From Pseudoduganella aquatica (GTDB lineage Bacteria > Pseudomonadota > Gammaproteobacteria > Burkholderiales > Burkholderiaceae_D): a DNA stretch of 64,000 bases. Shown one piece after another: positions 59,424-64,000 of this stretch; position 1 is the stretch's first letter, and every line of letters starts with the position of its first letter. The notes beneath the pieces were generated by a model. It searched no databases and was not told the origin of the DNA. It saw only the letters and a program-made list of their open reading frames with translations. The position numbers and the translations under genes were made by a program. Location of the stretch: NCBI RefSeq assembly GCF_009857595.1, contig NZ_WWCU01000036.1, forward strand, positions 1 to 64,000, in the 5' to 3' direction.

Positions 59424-61463
59424 ATGCATTTGCGCATACACGGTTTCCTGGCGTTTGTCCTTGGCATCTGCATTACCGTGTGGGTGTGCATGTTCGTGTC
59501 CGACGCCCAGCAGCACAACCTGCGCACCAGCTTCCAGCGCGACACCGACAAGATTGCACGCGACACCAGCGTGCGCCTGCAAACCTATTTCGACACCCTG
59601 CTCAGCATCAAAGGCATGTATGCGGTGCGCAACGGCAATGTCAGCCGCGCCGAGTTCAACCACTACGTGCACGAGCTGCGCCTGGCCGAGCGTTATCCCG
59701 GTTTCCAGGCCATCCAGTTTGTGCGCGTGGTGCCGGCCGCCCAGCTGCCTGCCTTTGCCGCCGGCGTGCGCGCCGACACCAGCCTGCTGGCGGAGGGCTA
59801 TCCCCAGTTCGCGCTGCACCCGGCCGCCGTGCGCGATCCGCACTACATCATTGAATACAACGAGCCCATGGTGGGCAATGAAAGTGCCTTCGGCCTGGAC
59901 CTGGCCGCGCTGCCGCCGCACAAGCGGGCGCTGGAGATGGGGCGGGACAGCAACCTGATTATCGCCACCGAGCGCATTACGCTGGTGCAGGACGCCAGCG
60001 GCCAGCCCGGCTTCGTGGCGCGCGCGCCGGTGTACCGCAACGGGCCGGTGGACACGGTGGAGCAGCGCCGCGCGGCGCTGATCGGCTTTGTCGCCATCGT
60101 ATTCCGCGTGAACAACCTGATGCGCGAAGTGATCGATTCGCCCATGCTGGCCCATATGTCGATCCAGATCCACGACGGCGGCTATTTGCGCGACGACACG
60201 CCGCTGCCGGCCACGATAGACACGCTGATGTACGACAGCGCCGGCAAGATAGGCAGCGGCGCGCGCGCCTTGCCCTTGCCCGGGCTGACCACGCAGGCCA
60301 CTTTCAACGTGGGCGAGCGGCGCTGGCTGGTGCGGTTCCAGGGCCATGCCGGCACGCGCTACAGCAGCGGCGACCTGCGCATCGGCCTGATCGCCGCCGC
60401 CGGCACGCTGATCAGCGCGCTGATCGCCATGCTGCTGGTGGCCTCGCAGCGCAACAGCGCGCTGGCCGGCCAGCTGCGGCGCGACATCGCCGAACGCGAG
60501 AAAACCGAGGCCGCGCTGGTGCAGACGCAGCATGGCCTGGAGCGCAGCCTGGACGAGCTGGCCGCGCAGAAGGCCAACGCCGAGCTGGCGCACCGCGACC
60601 TGACGCTGGTGCTGGCCACGCTCAAGCAGGCGCAGGCCAATCTGATCACGTCCGAGAAAATGGCGTCGCTGGGCGCGCTCGTGGCCGGCATTGCGCACGA
60701 GCTGAACACGCCCATCGGCAACAGCCTGCTGACGGCCACCGCGCTGAGCGATATGGTGGCCGAGTTCGACCGCAAGCTGGCCGACGGCGGTGTGAAGAAG
60801 TCGGCGCTGGACGCGCATCTGCACGACGCGCGCACGGCCTGCGCCATTATCGCCAGTTCGCTGAGCCGTGCGGCGGAACTGATCACCTCGTTCAAGCAGG
60901 TGGCGGTGGACCAGACCAGCGGCCAGCGCCGCCGCTTCCTGCTGGCCGGCGTGGTGGGCGACGTGCTGGCCACCTTCGCCGCGCAGCTGCGGCGCGCCAA
61001 TTGCGAGGTGGTGGTGGAAGTGCCGGAGCAGCTGGAATTCGATTCCTATCCGGGCAGCGTGAGCCAGGTGCTGAGCAATCTGATCAACAACGCCATGCTG
61101 CATGCCTTCGAAGGGCGCAACAGCGGCATGATACGGCTGCGCGCCGTGGCGCAGGGCAACGGCCAGGCGCAGATCGAGTTCAGCGACGACGGCGTGGGCA
61201 TGTCGGCGCGCACCCTGCACCAGATTTTCGATCCCTTCTTCACCACCAAGATGGGGCAGGGCGGTTCGGGGCTGGGCATGAATATCGTCTACAACATCGT
61301 GACCGGCGTGCTGCACGGGATCATTGCCATCCAGTCCGAGCCCGGCCAGGGCACCACCGTGACGCTGGTGCTGCCGCTGGTGGCGCCGGTGCGCGATGGC
61401 GACGAAGGCGAGGGGCCGGGCGCAGGGCAAGGCCTGCGCCGGGCGGCGCTGACTCAGCCGTAG
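59424..61463 (+). CDS. CHASE-domain sensor histidine kinase
   Basis: This 679-aa inner-membrane kinase has TM1 (about 7-27), a CHASE periplasmic domain (about 55-290, with YPGFQAIQFVRVVPAAQLPAF and RAPVYRNGP motifs), TM2 (about 313-337), a coiled coil, then HisKA with GIAHELNTPIGN (His425) and HATPase (LSNLINNAMLHAFEG, FSDDGVGMSARTLHQIFDPFFTTKMGQGGSGLGMNI). The AHELNTPIGN form of the H-box is a recognisable subgroup. It may pair with the HD-GYP regulator just upstream (93-bp gap). Its end overlaps the convergent epimerase gene by 10 bp. Confidence 0.94.
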   Translation: MHLRIHGFLAFVLGICITVWVCMFVSDAQQHNLRTSFQRDTDKIARDTSVRLQTYFDTLLSIKGMYAVRNGNVSRAEFNHYVHELRLAERYPGFQAIQFVRVVPAAQLPAFAAGVRADTSLLAEGYPQFALHPAAVRDPHYIIEYNEPMVGNESAFGLDLAALPPHKRALEMGRDSNLIIATERITLVQDASGQPGFVARAPVYRNGPVDTVEQRRAALIGFVAIVFRVNNLMREVIDSPMLAHMSIQIHDGGYLRDDTPLPATIDTLMYDSAGKIGSGARALPLPGLTTQATFNVGERRWLVRFQGHAGTRYSSGDLRIGLIAAAGTLISALIAMLLVASQRNSALAGQLRRDIAEREKTEAALVQTQHGLERSLDELAAQKANAELAHRDLTLVLATLKQAQANLITSEKMASLGALVAGIAHELNTPIGNSLLTATALSDMVAEFDRKLADGGVKKSALDAHLHDARTACAIIASSLSRAAELITSFKQVAVDQTSGQRRRFLLAGVVGDVLATFAAQLRRANCEVVVEVPEQLEFDSYPGSVSQVLSNLINNAMLHAFEGRNSGMIRLRAVAQGNGQAQIEFSDDGVGMSARTLHQIFDPFFTTKMGQGGSGLGMNIVYNIVTGVLHGIIAIQSEPGQGTTVTLVLPLVAPVRDGDEGEGPGAGQGLRRAALTQP

Positions 61464-62269
61464 CGGGCTCGCAGCAGCTGCATCATGGCCACGTTCAGTT
61501 CCCACTGGTTCGCCACCGGCTGGCCGGTGTAGGGCAGGGTTTGCAGATAGGGCGCCGGGCCGAATTCCGGCGTCATGGTCATCACGTCGGCGCCGGCGGC
61601 GCGGCGCAGTTCCACAATGCGGTCCCACCATTGCAAGTGCGCCTGCAGCGCAGCGGCCGCTTCCGGCGCGCGGAAGTCCGCCACTTGCGGACCCTGCGCG
61701 TGGCCCACGCGGGCGTGGATGTGGCGCACGTGCGGCAGCGTGGCGGCCAGCGTGTCCGGCTGGTCTTCCAGCAGCGACTCGCAGGCGCAGCACCAGTGCG
61801 ACAGGTCTGCCGTCAGCTGCAGCTGCGGCAGCTTTTCCAGGTAGGGCAGCAGCAGCATCGGGTGTCCGCTGAAGCGGCTGCGGTGGATTTCGTGCACGAT
61901 GGGCACGCCGTGCTGCTGCGAGATGGCGTCCGCCAGCGCGATCAGCTCCAGGTTTTGCGCCTGGCTGTAGAAGTCCTTGCCGGTGTGCGTGTTCACCAGC
62001 AGCGGGCGCGCCGCGCAGGCGTTGTGCAGCAGCTCGGCCAGCGCCGTCTTGTGCGCGTCGAACTGCGGATGGAACACGGTTTCCCACTGCTGCGCGATCA
62101 GGGCCAGGCCGGCGTCCGCGATGCGGCCGGTCCAGTCCGCGCGCGCGGCAGCGTCCAGCGGCAGCGACATCTCTATGCCGTCAAAACCGGCCGCCGCCAC
62201 CTTATCGATAAAGGCTTGCGGCGCCAGCTCGTTGCTGCCCCAGTGCGGGGCGAAGATCTTGATCTGCAT
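61454..62269 (-). CDS. Sugar phosphate isomerase/epimerase-like TIM-barrel protein
   Basis: This 271-aa protein has the xylose-isomerase-like TIM barrel fold of family AP_endonuc_2: ELAPQAFIDKVAAAGFDGIEMSLP near the N-terminus, NTHTGKDFYSQAQNLELIALA, VPIVHEIHRSRFSG (metal-binding Glu/His), LTADLSHWCCACESLL, and RHIHARVGHAQGPQ with conserved His. It follows a PhyH dioxygenase gene by 9 bp, so it is the second gene of a small operon. Substrate unknown. Confidence 0.83.
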   Translation of the reverse strand: MQIKIFAPHWGSNELAPQAFIDKVAAAGFDGIEMSLPLDAAARADWTGRIADAGLALIAQQWETVFHPQFDAHKTALAELLHNACAARPLLVNTHTGKDFYSQAQNLELIALADAISQQHGVPIVHEIHRSRFSGHPMLLLPYLEKLPQLQLTADLSHWCCACESLLEDQPDTLAATLPHVRHIHARVGHAQGPQVADFRAPEAAAALQAHLQWWDRIVELRRAAGADVMTMTPEFGPAPYLQTLPYTGQPVANQWELNVAMMQLLRARYG

Positions 62270-62278
62270 GGCTGGCCC

Positions 62279-63118
62279 TTAAATGAAACCCCGTACCGGG
62301 AAATCGGCGCCGCGCTGTATCCAGTTCTGCGGCGAGTACGCGGTGCGCGCGTCGGTGGCGTGCAGCGTATAGGCATGGCGCGACACGGGTGACCGGTTGG
62401 GCGCGCTGTAGTGCGGCAGCAGGCCGTGGAAGCACACCAGGCTGCCCGCCTTGCACTCCAGCGGCACTGCGGTGGAGTCGTCCGGCCACGGCGTGGCGTC
62501 CAGCTTCTCCACGCGGATATTGTCGCCATTGCGCACGAAGCGCTCGCGCAGCGGCGTGCGGTGGCCGCCCGGCTCGGCCCACAGGCAGCCGTTGTCCAGC
62601 GTGGCGTCTTCCAGCGCGAACCAGAAGGTGGTTACGCTGATGGGCGTGGTGTCGAAATAGGTCGCGTCCTGGTGCCAGCGCACCTCGCCGCCTATGCCGG
62701 GCTGCTTGAAGATATACATCGACTGCCAAACCTGGGCTTCGGCCAGGCCAAGGTCGCGCGCCACGGCCGCCAGCTTGGGATCGGCCGAGAAGGCGCGGAA
62801 CACCGGGTCCAGGTCGTGCATGGCGTGGCCGATCTTGTTGATCGACAGTTCCTTGGCCTGCTTCAGCTGGCCGTCCGGGCCGAAGGCTTCTTCCTCGAAG
62901 AAGCAGCGGATGGTGTTATCCGAACGCAGGAAGTACTCGTCGGACTTCTTCTCCTGGTCCTTGGTGGTGAAGATGCCCTGCGCCACGCTTGGATCGAATT
63001 CGTTGACAATCTTGGCGGCGCGCTCACGCAGCGCGGAAATTTCCGCCGGGCTCTTGAAGCCGGGGATGACGATGTAGCCATCGCGCTCGTATTGTTGCTT
63101 TTGTGCTTCGTTCAGCAT
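62279..63118 (-). CDS. Phytanoyl-CoA dioxygenase (PhyH) family protein
   Basis: This 279-aa Fe(II)/2-oxoglutarate oxygenase has metal ligands in RWHQDATYFDT (His-x-Asp) and the downstream VCFHGLLPHYSAPN (distal His), with the 2OG-binding Arg probably in APNRSPVSRHAYTLH. The start ATG at 63118 (MLNEAQKQQYERDGY) fits the usual PhyH opening; the frame is open 30 codons further but without a good site. It precedes an epimerase-like gene and is divergent from a LysR regulator, which probably controls both. Substrate unknown. Confidence 0.87.
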   Translation of the reverse strand: MLNEAQKQQYERDGYIVIPGFKSPAEISALRERAAKIVNEFDPSVAQGIFTTKDQEKKSDEYFLRSDNTIRCFFEEEAFGPDGQLKQAKELSINKIGHAMHDLDPVFRAFSADPKLAAVARDLGLAEAQVWQSMYIFKQPGIGGEVRWHQDATYFDTTPISVTTFWFALEDATLDNGCLWAEPGGHRTPLRERFVRNGDNIRVEKLDATPWPDDSTAVPLECKAGSLVCFHGLLPHYSAPNRSPVSRHAYTLHATDARTAYSPQNWIQRGADFPVRGFI

Positions 63119-63196
63119 GGCGGGGACTCCCTTGGTATGGATGGTGCGCCATTGTACGGCTGCCCCGGCGGCGTCACAATCGGCAAACGGTTGACA

Positions 63197-63221
63197 CATT
63201 GTCTGCAAAATGAAGACAATG
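63197..63221. promoter_or_regulatory. Perfect 8-bp dyad, probable LysR operator
   Basis: CATTGTCT (63197-63204) and AGACAATG (63214-63221) are exact complements with a 9-bp spacer. The dyad ends 4 bp before the LysR start codon and lies within the 107-bp divergent gap. It is suited to autorepression and control of the PhyH operon. Confidence 0.62.
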
Positions 63222-63225
63222 GCTG

Positions 63226-64000
63226 ATGGATCAGCTCAGAGCAATGGAAATATTTGTCGAAGTGGCACGGCTGCGCAGCTTCAGCGAGGCGGGCCGCCGG
63301 CTGGGGCTGACGCGCGCCATGGTCAGCAAGCACATCATGCAGCTGGAGGACAAGCTGCAAGCACGGCTGCTGCACCGCTCCACGCGGGAAGTGAGCCTGA
63401 CCGACGTGGGCCAGGCCTACCTGGAACCGTGCATGGCCACGGTGGCGCAGGCGCGGGAAGCCGCGCAAGTGGCTACGGGTGCGCGCGAGGCGGGTGGCCA
63501 GCTGGCCGGACCGCTGCGCATCCAGGCGCCGTCCAGCTTCGGCGGCATGTGGCTGGCGGACGCCGTGGCCCGCTTCAGCCTGCCGCATCCGCAACTCACA
63601 CCGCTGCTCTACGTGGACGATGCGCTGCTCGACCCCATCGAGCACGGCTTTGATTTGACGATACGCGTGGGCGGCATTCCCGACAGCCGGGCGCTGGCGA
63701 TGCGGCCGCTGGCGCCGTGCAAGGGCGTGCTGTGCGCCAGCCCGGACTACCTGGCGCGGGCCGGCAAGCCTGCGGCGCCGGAAGACCTGGCGCAGCACCA
63801 GTGCCTGCACTTCAGCCATTTGACGGACGGCGCCACCTGGCACTTCAGCCAGGGCGAGCGGCGCACGTCGGTGCGCATCAACGCCGCCTTCACCGCGAAC
63901 AACGGCCTGGTGCTGCACCAGGCCGCCTTGCGCGGGCTGGGCATCGTCTACAGCACCACCTTCCTCGCCTGCGAAGCGCTGCGCGACGGCACGCTGGTGC
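63226..64000 (+). CDS. LysR-family transcriptional regulator (3' end beyond window)
   Basis: About 258 codons are visible and no stop is reached. The N-terminal winged HTH is clear: MDQLRAMEIFVEVARLRSFSEAGRRLGLTRAMVSKHIMQLEDKL. A LysR substrate-binding domain begins near residue 90 (GPLRIQAPSSFGGMWLADAVARFS) and continues through GFDLTIRVGGIPDSRALA and FTANNGLVLHQAALRGLGI. It diverges from the PhyH-epimerase operon and probably controls it together with itself. Confidence 0.92.
   Translation, partial: MDQLRAMEIFVEVARLRSFSEAGRRLGLTRAMVSKHIMQLEDKLQARLLHRSTREVSLTDVGQAYLEPCMATVAQAREAAQVATGAREAGGQLAGPLRIQAPSSFGGMWLADAVARFSLPHPQLTPLLYVDDALLDPIEHGFDLTIRVGGIPDSRALAMRPLAPCKGVLCASPDYLARAGKPAAPEDLAQHQCLHFSHLTDGATWHFSQGERRTSVRINAAFTANNGLVLHQAALRGLGIVYSTTFLACEALRDGTLV

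Noticed and set aside
59376..62087. A 903-codon open frame opposite the CHASE kinase gene
   Set aside because: Overlaps two well supported genes (kinase on plus, epimerase on minus) and shows only arginine/histidine-rich filler.
1..64000. CRISPR arrays, tRNA or rRNA genes, riboswitches
   Set aside because: No regularly spaced direct repeats, cloverleaf sequences or conserved rRNA segments were seen on either strand; the dispersed palindromes are REP-like instead.

Overview
The window is very GC-rich and gene-dense. Its gene content (Weimberg-type xylose catabolism, glucuronoxylan hydrolases, TonB receptor, NodT-type efflux lipoproteins, many hybrid sensor kinases) and the style of its proteins suggest a betaproteobacterium of the Oxalobacteraceae, in the Massilia/Duganella group. 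This is an inference from the sequence, not a database match. No rRNA, tRNA or CRISPR was seen, and no gene-free stretch exceeds about 300 bp.

Region 1 (1-17.3 kb) is a glucuronoxylan/xylose utilisation locus. An IS5-family end lies at the left edge, inserted into a REP repeat. Next come, on the minus strand, xylose ABC transporter genes xylG and xylF and an operon gudD-xylX-xylB-xylC-xylD. This encodes glucarate dehydratase and four steps of the Weimberg pathway, whose products converge on 2-oxoglutarate semialdehyde. Divergent from it on the plus strand are an SGNH esterase, a GH115 and a GH67 alpha-glucuronidase, a LacI regulator and a TetR regulator. An 11/14 match to the xyl-box known from Xanthomonas XylR lies between the divergent arms.

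Region 2 (17.3-24.1 kb) holds a chemoreceptor, an exported alpha/beta hydrolase and a stress cluster: a YqjD-like protein, a four-TM protein, a 23-residue membrane peptide and a large-subunit catalase. Region 3 (24.1-35.4 kb) holds two complete tripartite efflux systems facing each other: MFS-HlyD-NodT on plus, and TetR-NodT-adaptor-RND-GyrI-like on minus.

Region 4 (35.5-47.6 kb) holds a DUF1800/DUF1501 pair, a membrane patatin whose start codon appears non-canonical, a REC-kinase plus double-REC operon with a clear terminator, a 2OG-Fe dioxygenase, a TonB receptor and a PAS-PAS hybrid kinase broken by an internal deletion and frameshift. Region 5 (47.7-64 kb) holds a serine hydrolase coupled to an RsbQ/KAI2-type hydrolase, an M1 peptidase with a DUF6702 protein, a compositionally distinct HEPN-domain gene pair, an OhrR-like regulator, a porin-like protein, two more sensor kinases, an HD-GYP response regulator, a small EamA transporter, a zinc-ribbon-like protein, an epimerase/PhyH pair and a truncated LysR gene with an 8-bp dyad at its start.

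Eight copies of a REP-like palindrome with a GTAG foot are scattered between 0.1 and 40.5 kb. Six of them begin 3-9 bp after a stop codon.
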